Of a DNA stretch of 64,000 nucleotides, positions 1 to 14,229 are shown piece by piece. This DNA comes from Fremontodendron californicum (taxonomy: Eukaryota; Streptophyta; Magnoliopsida; Malvales; Malvaceae), in NCBI GenBank assembly GCA_030761205.1, contig JAULJL010000004.1, forward strand, positions 37,296,172 to 37,360,171, given 5' to 3'. A model generated the notes under the pieces. That model saw nothing but the letters and a program-made list of their open reading frames with translations, was not told where the DNA came from and searched no databases. Numbering within the stretch: position 1 is the stretch's first letter; every line of letters begins with the position of its first letter. Position numbers and translations under genes: made by a program.

Positions 1-1077
1 CTAAAATATAATTAATTTAAAAAGTATGAAATATTTATTTACTTTAATTTTATAAAAAATATTTTTAATTTTTTCATTTATTCTTTTTTTTTTTTGTTGC
101 TTATTTACATTAATTTTATAAAAATATTTTTTTTCCCTTTCTTCTTTTTTCTCTTCTTTATAAACAAATACAAAATATATATAAGTATATTATATTATAT
201 TTTAAATTAAATTAAATTAACTTTCTAAAAATTAAATAATTTATAAATATAAAATATTTATTTTATATTTATAAGTTTTTTATTTTTTCCTTTCTTATCT
301 TTTCCCATTTTCTCTTGTTTGTAAATAAATATAAATAAAAATAAATAAATAATAATTCATACTATAATTTAAATTAATTTTTAAAATATAAAATATTTTA
401 TTTACATTAATTTTATAAGAAAAGAGGAAAAAAAGAAAGAAAGAAAAGGAAAATAAAAAAGTAAAAAAATATATTTTTAATAAATTAATGTAAATAAATA
501 TTTTATATTTATAAATTATTTAATTTTTACGAAATTAATTTATTTATAAAAAGAAAAAAAGAAAAAAGAAAGAAGAAAAAGAAAAAGAAAAAAATATTTT
601 TATAAAATTAATGTAAGTAAATATTTATATTTTATAAATTATTTAATTATTAAAAAATTAATTTAAATTATTATTTATCTTTTGTATTTATTAATGTTTT
701 CATTTTTCTTTTTTCTTTATTATTCTTTATAAATAAATACAAAAGATAAATAATAATTTAAATTAATTTTTTAATAATTAAATAATTTATAAAATATAAA
801 TATTTATTTACATTAATTTTATAAAAAATATTTATTTACATTTATTTATTAAAAAATATCAAAGAAAAAATAATTAAAAAAATGAAGAGAAATGTGATGC
901 AATCAACTGGTGACACGTGTCACTAAACTGATTGTTACAGTAAAAATAACAAAAAAGTTAACAAAAAAAATCAATTTGTTATGATACTTAAATAAAAATC
1001 AATTTGATACATTTTTTAAATTTATGGATCAATATAAAATATGTTCTATAACTTAACAACTATTGGTGCTATTAACT
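1..1077. mobile_element. One half of a long inverted-repeat MITE-like element, cut by the window edge
   Basis: Very AT-rich sequence whose right end (about 885-1077) matches the right end of the complete element at 53740-55224. Shared landmarks are a segment with GTGACACGTGTCACTAA, then phrases like TTTGTTATGATACTTA, and a terminus ending GCTATTAACT. The left end lies outside the window. No open frame of note is present, so the element is non-autonomous. The class is inferred from the complete relative; a Mutator-like origin is possible but not shown here. Confidence 0.6.
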
Positions 1078-1413
1078 CTAAACAAAAAGTTGGATACCGA
1101 TACCATTCAATTAGTGAAGAGTTTGATCCAATTTGAGTAATTAGCCCCCATCTCTCCACCAACCATAAGTTATCCTTGTTCAAAATAACGTTCAATTATC
1201 AATTTGCGCTACAATCAACTCATAGACTTGTAAGAAAAATGGATAAATCTTCAAGATCAGCATTTCAACCCGCTGGCGCTGTAATTATACACAATAACAT
1301 AATATATTTTCTCCAAATGCAACAAATCACTTTCAAAATTTTGGCTCTAGTTTGAATACAAACTATTGAAAGAATTTTCGAGACCGGGGTGTGCTCTGTT
1401 TTGTGTGTTTATT

Positions 1414-4400
1414 TCACCTTTTCCTCTTGCCACCTTTCTTTTGAGCCTTCTTGAACTTCATAAATTTAACAGAGAGTGCATTTGAGGCACTCTTACCTTC
1501 AAGCTTTTTTGTCATTTTCACCACACTTGCCATGCCCTTCCTTGCAGCTGCCCGATGTTCTGGCCTACGGCTCATCATCTTGCGATCAAGAGGCCAGTAT
1601 GCATACGGTTCAAGCTTATCCTTCCTCTTCACATCCCCACCAGCTTTCTTGCTACCATACTCGTTTCCAGTATATGCCCGTCCAGACTCTGATGTTTTCC
1701 TTCGCTTCTGGTTGTTCCTTGAAGAGCCAACAGAAAAATGACTTTGTGCTTCACTTCTTGCATCTGAATCAGGGTCAGAGGGTGCAACCTTCTTGGGCTT
1801 CCTTCCCTCGTGAATTATCAAGCGCCCATCAGGGTCAAACTCCGGCTCATCATCAGAATCTTGCTTCCGCTTTAGATGTGAAGATGATCGAAGTGCTGAT
1901 CTTGTTTTATGCCGATCAAGCAAGTCTAGTGGCTCATCTTCTAACTGGTCAAACAAATCTTCAGGCAAGCTCTTATCTGCTCTTCGCATTTTCTTGGACC
2001 TAAAGCAAAAGGTCTGATTGTATCAGTTTAATATTAACTGAAAGGAAAACACAAAGATAAGGATACTAGTCAGTGAACCTATTCTCTCCACCAAATGACT
2101 AATTGAATCCCTAATCCCTCAATTAAACATCAACACCCAGGCTCCCTTCTACAATTTTCCCCTCGTATTCTCAACACACCCAAAAGTAAAACTGCTGATG
2201 ATTGGATCATGAGAAATAGCATATTTATTTAAAGTTTCAACATCATTTGAATGAGTCAACAACCCAACAGGATAGAACAATATCGAAATATGGGATCACA
2301 TCAATCAGGCTACTCCAAATACACTGGAACTAATAATTACTAATATACAAAACAAGGCTCAGGTGTCCACTGACCGGAGTGAAGATGATTTTGATTTTAA
2401 CCTTGAGGAACCTTTGCTTGGTTGGCCAGAAGCCATCTCTGCATCACTATCATCTGTATCGTCATCACCAAAATCAGAAAATATTTTTGTATGATTCCAC
2501 CTGCTAAGCCTGCACATTCAAATAACTAAGAAAAATCAAAGGTGCCTAATAAGATACAAAAACTTGATTTGGAGCACATTCATCGCTCTCTGCTCTACAA
2601 TGAAAGAGGGAAAAAAAAAACAGTAAAATATAAGGTTCAATGTGGCCAATGGCCACAGCTTTTCAGACACAAGCAATGCTAGCTGATCACCAAATCAGTA
2701 AATCCATTATAGAAAATTTGGGAGACAGCCTACTATTTTTTTTAGCTCATAAATGTCACAGTAGAAAGCATTGCCCTCATTCAAGATACAAAACCATCTA
2801 TCATGAATTCTCATGCATGAATGCTATCCAGAAATGCACCATGTTAATGTGGTGTTCACATGATAACTGAAATCATCCCAATGCAAGTACAAGAGTAAGC
2901 AAAGGCAAGAGTTCATAATATGTGGACAAGCGTAGCTTGTATATTTTAATTTGAACACATCAACTACTATATGATGATTGTATCAATGCAATAAAGCAAG
3001 GTGTGAAACCTGGATGTGGTTGCCTTTGACAGATGAGATCTATTTTCCACAGAGCTAGCAGCCTGTTTCCTCTCCTTCCGCTCCTTGATCTGTGTTTAAG
3101 AATGAGCAACATCCTTCAAAAATGAAGCCTTGACATATCTGCATATATACATATATATACAACAAAATGACATTCCTCAACAAACCTTTCGTATGTTAGT
3201 AAGGAGCTTCATGTGCTCTTCAGGCATCACGGCCTTTACAGCATCAATACCACATTTCCTGACAAGCATTTCCAGAAGAAGCTTAACCTGAAATTAGAAG
3301 AAACACATCCATAAGCCAACAAATATATACACACATAAAAGTAAATTATATCATCTCTATACACAGTTTAATTTATAAAAACATCTTGGTCCAAATTTTA
3401 GCTCCTGTCAATTGATACTTCTCAATACATTAACTCACATAAGCAAAATGAAATCAAATGAACCCTCTAAAATGCATGATGGGTTGAAAATCATTGATAT
3501 GACAAAACTAGAGGTTCTATAAGGAAAAGAAATCCAATTATCTCACTAACAAGTTGTAAAGCAGAATACATATAAAACTTGTCATGTTTTTGAAGAACTA
3601 AATAAGTTCAGAAAGGTAATAATTACCAAAACCAATGTATAGGAAGAGGAGCTCAAACCTTAGCTTTAAAATGATTTTTGGTATCATCTTGCCACTTCAA
3701 CAAGCCTTCCACCAAACTGGCCAGGTGTGCTTGCAAGCCTTCAGCTTTTGATTTCGCCACCAATACTTTCAACAAACCCAAATTAGCCTGCATCATAAGC
3801 AGTTGCTGACATAAGTGATGGAGTAAAAAAAATACAAGGAAGAGAACTATAAGCAAATGAGTGTAGTGTGTGTGTGTGTGAGAGAGAGAGAGAAAGAGAG
3901 AGAGAGAACGGACTTTAATAATTTCTCTGTTCTTTCTTTTAAGGAGAAGAAATGTGGAAGGAAGCAACTTGTAAACAGAAGAAACAAGAACAGAAAACTC
4001 ATAAGCCAACCGAGCCAAGCCTTTCACAGCAGCACTAATCATGTGAGGAGTTTGTCCAGCCAAACCTCTAGCAACCTTGACCAAGAATAAGAAAAATTTA
4101 GTGATCATATACAAAATCCAAATAGAATAACACCTAGAAGTGATAACAATGTATTTCTTCAAAAGAAGTAAAAAAAAAAAAAAAAAAAACAGAAGTACTT
4201 TTGAAACATTTACAATTTGCTAAAGCTACTAAAGAAAATAAGGCAACAATGTTATGCCCTTTGGGTTGGGAGTTGGGGGGGGTTATCAAAGAGCAAAGAA
4301 GTTATAGCATATTAAACAGGTTCAATTTCTTTAAAAGAAGAAACAAACCAGAAGTACATGTAAGATGTGTATAACTTTTTGCCAAACCTACAAGACTTAT

Positions 4401-7400
4401 TGGGGTTGGAGGGACGTCAAAAAGATTTAATACCATATTAAACAGGTGTTCTCTCTGTCCACTGTCGTCTTCATCTCCATATTCATGGCCAATTTGGACA
4501 AGGACCTCATAAGCTCTATTTCTAGTTTTCTTATTAGCCTGCATAAAAGTCATCATACAAAAGGAATCAGAAAACGTATGTAGGAAGCAATTCCAGAACC
4601 TTTAAGAGAGTAGCCCTGCAAATATAATAACATGCAATATTATACTTTTTACTTCCAGCAGATTGCTTAGTCGAAAAAAAGACATCATCTCTTCTTGAAT
4701 ATTAGACAGACCTTGCTTATCAGATATTAACATCATACCTCTTTCAAAGCAAGGATTATTTCCGTCAGGAAAGAACTAAGAATCTCATTTCTCCTCTGCT
4801 GTGAATCATCCTAGACAAATAAGCATTAGTTAATCTTCAAAAAAGATTGTTAGAATGATTGATTTAAAGATCTAAATATTTTATGTCAATTCAAAAGGGT
4901 GATGGAAGATTTAATTTAGTTTCTTACAACCTTTGACGCATGGGCTATCAGATGGTACAAACAGTCAAGTCTGTGACGTTTGGCAGAAAAGTGGAATGAT
5001 GGCAGCACTTCAGTCATAAGTTTAAGCAATTCCTCCAGTTTTGCTGATAAAAACCCTTCTTGGTTCTGAACAGAAAAACAAAAAATATAGATTCATCATT
5101 AAAAAATGAAACATTAGAAGAGAAGAGAAAGTGAGAAGTGACAGAGGGAATGCTGGAAATTGGAATATAAAATATACATCAAAACAAAAGAAGATAAAAT
5201 TTAGAAGCATTTGCAATGAAAAGGAGATACCCTGAGGATTATTGAAAGAACTTTATAAGCCTTCTTCTGAATCAAGCCGTCAACATCCTGCAGATTAATA
5301 ATACCATTTTCATAAAACAACTTAACCTCTCCAACATAACTTGATCAAACAAGTGAAATAATTACTATTATCAGAGAACATAGAATTGTTAAACCAACCT
5401 GCAATGCAGGTTTTATTGCACTGAATAAGACATCTAATGCTGGCTCATCTAAACCAGGCAATAGTGAAACTGCCAGGTCAAATAACCGTGCCCTGCAGTT
5501 AATATCAACAGAAAAGAATACTTCATTAAGCATGGTGGAACTCATGTCTACAAAATGTGCAAATATTAAGCACTGCAGAGTCACCTTTCGAGAGATAATG
5601 AGCTTTCAGTTGATGTATCATCAACCTGCATAGAGTTATTACTCCTTGATGCCTCGGCTATCGCAGCCTCTTGGGTGACTTTCAAAAGCCTGTGCATTGT
5701 CTTTTTAAACAAGGTTCTGACAACATTCTCATGTGCTATGGAAGCAAACTCCCCAATTGTGGACTGTAAATGGAGCAAAACTCATTATCAAATAGGGCAC
5801 AGCTTAAATTACCACATAAATGGAACTAACCCTCTAACATTAGTATACAAGAGTCTAAGGCCTTTCTTGGTAGGAAAGCTGGAATTTTTTAATCTAATGG
5901 TTAGGTTTTATAACCAATTTCCTAAATTTGTAGCTTAACCATTGGATTAAACCCTTTTCTTTCTTTCTTTCCTTCCTCCCTTCCATCCTCCCAAGTCCCA
6001 ACTAATTAAAGCCTAAGGCAAAGAGACAGAATACAGGATGAAATTGTGCAATCTCATTACTGTATAAGTACCTGCAAAAAACCACCCTCATCTACTGTAG
6101 ATTCCATGAAGATCCCAGACAAAAGTGACAATAACTGGGGAGCAGATGCATTTAGTACATTCAAATTGTCCCCAGCAATCTCTGGGGTATAATGAGACAT
6201 AGCTCGCTGTTCGGCAGGATTCTTATCAGCCCCATCCAAATTGTCTTTTCCTTCCTTAATTTTCTTATTTTGTTGGATCAAAATCTGCAAACTAGAGCAT
6301 ATTATTCCACGAATATCATGTTCTTCACGAAGGGCACTGCATATAGGCCTTAGAAGATCTTTGAAGCTTTTGGCAGTATCCAAAGGATAATTGCAAAATG
6401 AGGGTAACAAGGACCAAACTGAGTATATAAGAGCATCTGCACTTCTTGATGAGAAAATCTTTCCTTCTAGTTCAAGCTGCCAAAAGTAAGAAGCAATTAA
6501 GAAAGGATACAGACAATGAAAAGATAAACACATCAGGGGCAGGAATTTTACCTTTTGAGATCTTCGCTTTATTTCTCCAACTAGACCCAAAAGTGTCTCA
6601 CTAAAGAAGCTCAAATGAGCACCTCCAATATGCTGTTTCAGAATTGGGAAGAGCCAAACATTTACATCTGAAAGGTCATTAGCCTCTAAATTCAGTGGCA
6701 AAATTCCTAAAAATGTCTCAGGCCCCATTGCACCAAGAGCAGATCCAAGACATTCATGTAACTGCAAAAGGACAATCAGTCAGTATATCTGCAGGTTATG
6801 GATTCCAAGATCGAGAAATATAAAAACCCAAAATTGAAACAGGTCAGAGATGCTACAATAGAAGTAAGAAAGCATATCAATCATGAAATATTACGAAATA
6901 GATATCGGCATGGTAACTGATGTAAGAGGAATAGTCTGACATGCCTCATTTATTTTAATTTCCGACTCTTATTTGTCTAGGAATGTTCATATTAAGCACG
7001 GTGGTGACCATTAACTACCATTTTACACATCATATTACAAAAGCTCTGTTTAACTCCTGACCAAGATACAGATTCTCGAGGTCAAAGAATACCTGTTTTC
7101 TGTACGGAAAATCTTCATCGGGCAAGCTTTGCATGTCAGCCAAGTTCTTTAGGGTTCCCTTCATAAAATATGAAGAATAATACCCTGTAGAATAGCAACA
7201 AGGTTAAAATTTTACTTCATTTAAAAAACACACATGTTGAAATAATACCAAGAGAAAAAAAGAAACCAAAGGCACTGACAGTACCTAATTTATCAAACAT
7301 TGCTGAAACAACCTGAAACGCCATGTCCCACACAGCACTATAATGATAATCAAGTAAGCTCTCAATGGTTGCACAAACTTTTTCAATAATAGTTGGCCCT

Positions 7401-8754
7401 GACTTTCTATCATCCGAGTTTGAATTAATAATCTGATCCACTCCCTGTTTGATCAAGCCTTCATCAACGCAGCCATTTATCAGGGTCTTGAAAGCCTCCA
7501 TGGCAGCAAAAATAGCTTCTTCATGCTCCAATCCCAGAATATCTATCACAATCAAAATCCAATAATCATAACAGAACATCTTTTCAATTTATTCACTGAC
7601 AATAGTTGCAAACTAAACTAAAATATCAAACCTTTGAGTGCGCTGAACACAATGGGGAGCTTAATCACACAAAGTTGTCTATTAAGCGAATATACTTTTA
7701 ACATTCCGGAACTCAACAAACGAGCATTAAAAGTCATGCCAACCGCAGAAGTTTCATTTGCAGAGACAGAAAGAGTTAACAAAGATAATAAATCGAGCAA
7801 TGCCTCAGCTGAAACCTCTACATTTGGATAAGTACAAACTACATTTAAACTATCGGTTATACGCCTATTAACAAGAGGTTGCCGTAATTCCAATAAAGTT
7901 TTATAGTACTTAAGAATCGTAGTCATGTATTTCATCGACATAAGCGGAAGATAGTCCTTAAGAGCATCTAAAATATAGAGAACTTCCTGAGCTCCTTTAG
8001 TCCCTTCGTTAGAATTCGCGTTTGAACCGCCAGCGAGAAGAAGAAACCTCTCGAATAAGTTCGTTATCGCTTCGCTCGAAGGTGCCAGCACTGGCGTCCC
8101 TCGGAAGCTTTGTAAAACGTCACGGAGACACAAATGTGATTGCCTTCTCACCTATTTCGAACATTAATTTGCAGATAAATTTTAAAAAAAAAAATGAAAC
8201 GTAATTTGATTGAAATAAATATTTAGGTTTAAAATAAAAGGAAAAGAAATTACCTTAGTGCGAGAATCGATTAAGTATCCGAGTATAACACCGTAATTTT
8301 GTGATAAGTCGGACCAACTAACTTTATCTCCGGTAATTAATAAATGAGCTAAGCATTTCAAACCTGACGTGAGCGTAACCACCGTACTGGAATTTAATCT
8401 TAAGACGGTAACGGCAATTTTCGAAACGAAGTCTCCTTTCTTTTTCAAAACGGCGATGGGGGTACGGGGGAGGAGGAGGGAGAGGATGGTGGTGAGAGAC
8501 TGAACGACGTGAGGAGGAGAGTCCTGTTGGGAGGAGAGGCGGTCGAGCGAGGAACAAGTGGCGCCGAAGTAGGAGATTGGAGTGAGAGGGAGGTTTTGTT
8601 CTTTGAGTTCTTGAGACATGGCGCCGATGGTGGCGCAGAGGCGTTGGCTGTCTTCTTGATCGGATTTAGAGAAGTGAGAAAGGATAGACTCGCATAAATC
8701 GCCGGCTGGTGAGTCCGCGAAGAGGTCCAGGCCTTCCATTTGGACGCCTTCCAT
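1414..8754 (-). CDS. RRP12: RRP12-like protein (ribosomal RNA processing, ARM/HEAT repeats), 18 exons
   Basis: RRP12 is a nucleolar/nuclear HEAT-repeat factor (NUC173 family) that helps assemble and export pre-ribosomal subunits. I read these minus-strand exons, all with GT-AG borders: 8254-8754, 7632-8151, 7285-7542, 7093-7184, 6552-6761, 6072-6476, 5585-5763, 5399-5492, 5231-5287, 4931-5065, 4739-4810, 4434-4538, 3914-4075, 3659-3787, 3186-3287, 3010-3089, 2375-2509, 1414-1999. They sum to 3,822 nt, about 1,273 residues, in one frame with no stop, which is near the usual plant length. Diagnostic stretches are GLAGQTPHMISAAVKGLARL, STFLLLKRKNREIIK and VKAVMPEEHMKLLTNIRK. The C-terminus has an acidic DDDTDDSD patch, then LPEDLFDQLEDEPLDLLDR and a lysine-rich tail (KKAQKKGGKRKR) that probably acts as a nuclear/nucleolar signal. 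The donor after exon 13 (AAA|GTCCGT) is weak and next to a (GT)n/(GA)n tract. The gene looks intact. Confidence 0.93.
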
Positions 8755-11470
8755 GGTGAAAAAGCAGTGCCTGACTAGTTTTTTTTCTTCTTTTCTCTGT
8801 CAGCCGAAAACCCCAGTTTAGTGAGGGGAGAGGACTAGGGTTTATGAGGTAGCCCGTAAAATTAATTGATGAAGTGTTTGCTTGTTTTTTACCTAACGTT
8901 CACAATATATTTTTACATTAACTTTTTACCTTATCATTTCACGATTTTTAATTATCTTATCTTATGTTTTATTTAATTTATTATACTTTTTTACTTGCTT
9001 ATTAAAATTTATTTAAAGAAAAGCTAAAATAAGTGAACTTATAATAAATTAAAAATAGATAAATACTAGTTATTAAAATATAGAATTAAGTTATAACATG
9101 TTTTTTAATATATTAGAGGCTATCGAGAGAATTAAATTTTAATCACTTGAATTAAGAATTTTGCATTATATCAACGTATAAATTCATGGTAATTGAAATT
9201 AAGTTATAAAATACTTAAGTTGTATACACGTTGAACTATGCATTCTATATTTAAAAATATACATACTTAAATATAACTAGAATTATGTCCCGTTACACGT
9301 GAGATATATTTTATAAAAATAATCTTAAATTAAATAATGTTATAATAATATTTCAATGTGAAGCTTTATTAAGGGTTTAATCTGAAATCATTAATTTTTT
9401 ACTCGATATTCTCTTTTTATGGTTTTTGATAGTCAAATTTTTTGGACAGTACATTTATGTTTTTAAAAAATTGTACTTCTTATGTGTGATTGTATTATAA
9501 TTTTTAGAAACTTTTATGGTTTAAAAAATTTTATCGCTTTATTTTTTACCATATTTTAGATTATTTGCAATTTTTGATTTGTTTTATAATTTTATAATTT
9601 TTAATTTGGAGGAATTGTAGATTTAAAAAGAAAAAAGAGAATCAAAATTTGGTTTGAATTTTGCATATCAAATATTTTGGGTATTTGATTTTAATCTTTT
9701 AAATTTTGAGTATTTGTAAATATCTGGTTTAATTCCTTACAAAATTATTTTGTTTGAATATTTATTTTTCCTCTTTCCACTATTCATATCTGTCTTTCTT
9801 TCCTTTTTGTATTTCAATTTTAAGGGAGAAAATATTTGCAAAAGAAATATGAATAGTGGAAAGAAATTTTATTTCCATTATACCCAAAAAAAATGTATTT
9901 TTAAAATATTTGTCCTCTTTCCACAATTTTTATTTTTCAAAATAATTTTGTATTTCAACTTTAAGGAAGAAAATAATAATAATAGTATTTAAAAAATAAA
10001 AAATTGTGGATATTTTGATTTAATTATTTGTCAGTTTTTATTTGATTTTTTCTCTCTCTCAATTTTTTAAATTTTTTTGTACTTTCGGTATTTTAACATT
10101 AAAAAAAATACTATCACTTATCAATTGAAGAACAAGTGAACAACCATGTCCATATGGCAACATTTGTTAAAATAATTTAACTTTAACGAAAAAAAATAGA
10201 TTTAAAAAAAAAATAAAAGCTATTCCCGCGAAGCTAGTTGGCTGCCATATGATAGTCAATGTTGATATTTTAATAGAATGAAGTGCAAAACGTTTTCTTT
10301 ATGAAACAAACATAAGAGACTTCAAATTAGAGGTGATGTTGGCCGCGACTCGATATTTTTTGGATTTTTTTATTTAGATTTGGTCTGTTAGTTCATATTT
10401 ATTGTTTATATATATTAAAAATATTTTTTTAATTTAATTTTTTTATTAGATGAATAGTGATTCGGATTGAACGGATTGTCCGACTCATGAGAATGTCTAC
10501 TTCAAACTATCAAGTTATTAATTTATAAGTTTTCCAAACTTTAAAAGAACCATTTAAGTTACAAACCTTAAATGGATCAATCGTTACCTTTGGAAATCCT
10601 ACTTATAAATAGTAGGATTTTTTTTTCTTCTTTAGATTATCCATTTTTTAAAAAAACAATTTTTTTAAAAAATATTGTTTATTACTTTTTTTAAAAATCT
10701 TCTTAATTTTTTTTCTAAGTTCTAATTAATAGGATGAATAAAGTATCAGTTTTGGTGAAGTTTTTACTTTTTAATTTATGCAGATTAACAAAATGTACAA
10801 TGAATAGTTGAATTTGATATATATTACAGAACGACGATGTATAATACAATTTTTGTAAACTGATTCTTATGATGGAGAGGGTGCAAATCAGGCGGCCACT
10901 ACGGTAAGAAAAATTACCGTGCGAACTGTGCGAACCGTGTTGAATAATGAGCCAACTTTGTTTTTTAAGAGAATTACAAACAAAACAAAAAAAGTTAATG
11001 ATGAAAAATATTTTGTGTTGCTACTGCAACAAAAACTTTTATTAAAAAAAATATATATTAAAAATTGATTAAATAAAATGTTGTTATTAGATTTATTTAT
11101 GAATTAAGCAATTTATCAAGTTTATGAGTTTGACCAATTCGAAAATAAATTTGTTAAGCTCGAGGCAATTTATAATATTATTTTATTTTAATAAATTTAT
11201 CACATATATGTCTAGTAATTCGTATATTCATATCGTGTTCATGTTATTTTTTATACCATAATTATTAAGAGAAAGATATTTAAAAAAATAAAAAAAAATT
11301 GAATTACATTTAGTGTCTTAATCTTACCTAGATCACCAAAGCGAGATTCATGTTGGATCTAGGCATGGTATCAACACTTTACATGGTTGCTCAAGCCTGA
11401 TACGACTAACAATTGAGGCTCAAAATTTTGTCAAGCCAATCAAATACTATTAAATGCTACAATCTAGATT
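8755..11470. other. 5' flank of RRP12 and gene-free AT-rich DNA
   Basis: About 120 bases upstream of the RRP12 start are of moderate GC and probably hold its 5' UTR and promoter. From about 8900 on the sequence is AT-rich with poly-T and poly-A runs and no coding signal I trust. A short GC-richer island near 10880-10945 contains an imperfect hairpin (ACGGTAAG...TTACCGT); its nature is unknown. Confidence 0.5.
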
Positions 11471-11966
11471 TGTCCATGGGCCGGGCTATTCGTCCAAATC
11501 TAAAGGCTCGTCCGATATTTGAGAGGGCTTGGATAAAAATATTAAGCTTAAAATATGAACTTAGGCAAAAAATAAAGGTCGTTTAAAAAATGAGCTGGGC
11601 CATGGCTCTAACATTCAAGGCCCGAGCTCGGCCTGATCTAACCCATTTTTCAATTATATAAAATATAATACTTTAATATATATATATATATCATATCATT
11701 TATATCATATAAAGAATAAATATATTTATAATATTATAGTGTAAACATTAAAAATATGTTAAGTTATCCATATTTTAAAACTTAATAAAAAAATTATTAA
11801 AGATAAAATAAAAATAACATATTTTTTTTTAAATCCGGATGGGTCTAGGCTACCAATTTACAAATATAGAAGACCTATGCCAAATTTTAGGCTCATATTT
11901 TGGGTCGGGTATGTTGATGTCATATTTAAAAACGACCGGAACCTAGTCGAACCCGACCCATGGACA
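11471..11966. mobile_element. Small MITE-like element with TGTCCATGGG termini
   Basis: The block opens with TGTCCATGGG and closes with its exact reverse complement CCCATGGACA. Its flanking arms are rich in GGCCCG/CGGGC words and its core is AT-rich with a (TA)n run. No coding capacity is seen. I could not find a clean target-site duplication, so the superfamily is open; hAT is a guess from size and style. Confidence 0.5.
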
Positions 11967-13068
11967 CCTTTATTTACAATCCTGACACATTCAAATAACC
12001 TTAGACTTATTTATGAGTTAGATTATTTGTTCTTTCAGGTCTCATTAAAACTCTAAGAAGATCCAGAGTTTTTTGTTCTTCTCTCTTAGATTTTGTTTGT
12101 TTCATAAATATTGACTTTCACAGTTTGTATATTAGATTGCCAAAAATTAAATGACAATGAAAACAGTTTGTAGACTAAATAATTATTACTTATATTTATA
12201 TATCACATTCGTTTGATATATTATTACATTTATAAATAATTATTTTAATTATTTATAATTATCATATTTATAAATAATTATTATTTTATTATTATTAGCT
12301 AAGGCTTAGTTGAGGTTTGGACTTAACTTGATATATTATTATATTTGTAAATAATTATTTTAATTAATTTTATTAAAAATTATATTTAAAAATATTAAAA
12401 TATTAATGTTCAACTAATTTTATATTTTAATAATACTTTTGAAATATTAAAAATATTTAATATTAATATAGACATATTTTATATGGTATTGTTATTAAAA
12501 AAATTAATATTATTATTTTAAATATTATACTAATATTTGAGTACTAAATTTTTATTAATAATAGATCCACTTTTAAGAAGATTTTAATATAATTTAAATT
12601 ATTTTTAAATTATCAAATTTTCATTTCTTTTTAATAAATTTTTTTGCTATGATATAATTAGTGAATAGATTTTAATTGTTAATCTTTTTCATAATTTTCT
12701 CATGTTTCACATGACCAGTATTCAGATGGCAAAAAAATATGTGATTGTAATTGATTTTGTCAAATCTAAGAGCTAGAATTTAAAATGTTATCATGATTTG
12801 CATTGTAATTGTCACCTGCAAATCATCTAAAGAACTTCAATTTTCATCACCTTTTTTGGTTGTCATATATATTTGTAACAGTTTGGTAACAACAAATTAA
12901 TCTTTTAATTATATTTTAAAGAACCATTTTATAACATTTTTCAACAACTAATTCTCATATATTTTTTTATTATTTTAACATTAAAAAAAAAATAATTTGT
13001 TGAAGAAAAAAATTTGATCCATGAATTTTGGCTGACTGCGACTTAGCAGCCAACTAACCTCCCACGAT
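11967..13068. other. Gene-free AT-rich DNA
   Basis: I see no gene here. There are degenerate TTATTATAT and AATAATTAT tracts with local self-similarity around 12180-12370. Confidence 0.5.
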
Positions 13069-13752
13069 TAGGGGTGTGCATAATTCGGTTTTAACCGAAT
13101 TAACCGATCGAATTTTAATTCGGTTCGGTTAATCGGTTAACCGAATAAAATTCGGTTCGGTTAACGGTTAATGGTTTTGAGAAATTTCGATTTTCGGTTA
13201 ATTCGGTTCGGTTAAGCGAAAATAACCGAATTACACGAATTAACCGAAATGCTTAAAACAACAAGATTTTATGAGTTTAGATATATATATATATATATAT
13301 TTAAATTAATTTATATATTAAAAACTAAAAACCCTAATAACCTTTCTTATTTAATTTATATATTAAAAACTAAAAATTAATTTATATATTAATTTAGATA
13401 TATTTTTGAGTCTTTGAGACTATGTAATGTTCATGTTTTATCATTTTTTTTAGCTGTGTTTGTTTCATATTTGAATTTTATAATATGCTTTGCTTTTGGA
13501 TTTTGATTGGTTGGACTTGGATGGATAATTTGGATACAAAATCATGTAAAAAAATAGGTTAGCAAAATAAAATTTTTATTTATTTCGGTTAATTCGGAAA
13601 CCGACCGAATTAACCGAAATAATTTCGGTTCGGTTAATTAACCGAATTAATTATTCGGTTCGGTTAACGGTTAATTGGAAAAAAATTCGGTTAATTCGAT
13701 TTTGAGTAATTCGGTTCGGTTATTAACCGAATTAACCGAATGAACACCCCTA
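13069..13752. mobile_element. hAT-type MITE, 684 bp, with 8-bp target duplication
   Basis: The element starts TAGGGGTGTGC and ends ACACCCCTA, so the termini are inverted. It is flanked by identical 8-bp copies of CCCACGAT at 13061-13068 and 13753-13760. Both arms are packed with subterminal copies of AACCGAATTAACCG and CGGTTCGGTTAA in both orientations. TAGGGGTG-like ends, 8-bp duplications and dense subterminal repeats are hallmarks of hAT non-autonomous elements. There is no transposase frame. Confidence 0.85.
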
Positions 13753-14229
13753 CCCACGATTCATTTTCATTTAATGTATGGATATGGATGCATAGATTCT
13801 CAATAAATATTGTTTGTTTTGCAATAAGACCTTTTAAAGGGTAGAGTAATTTATTCGGTCTAATTCAAATTGAATTAGGCTTGAGTAAAAAAAATTGTAA
13901 TTTAAGCTATTTTAACTTGATTTGAATTACTATTTATTAAATAAAAAATATTTTTTATTTAAATTTAATTATAAAAATATATATTATATAAAATAATTTT
14001 TAATATTTTAATAATTAATGAACAATAAAATATATTTACAAGTTAACTTGGGTCCGAAACGAAACAAACTTAAAAAAAATTTTAAATCACGATCCGATCG
14101 GACCCTATCTATAAACATATCTATTTGCAACCAAACTTATCTTTACTTTCGAAAATAAAAAGTAACGAAATAGAGACTTAATCTTCGAAATGTTATTGAC
14201 ATAATCTTTTAGCATAACATGAAGGGTAA

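Noticed and set aside
3855..4100. Plus-strand frame across the (GT)n/(GA)n tract
   Set aside because: It is antisense to RRP12 exon 13 and its intron, driven by the microsatellite.
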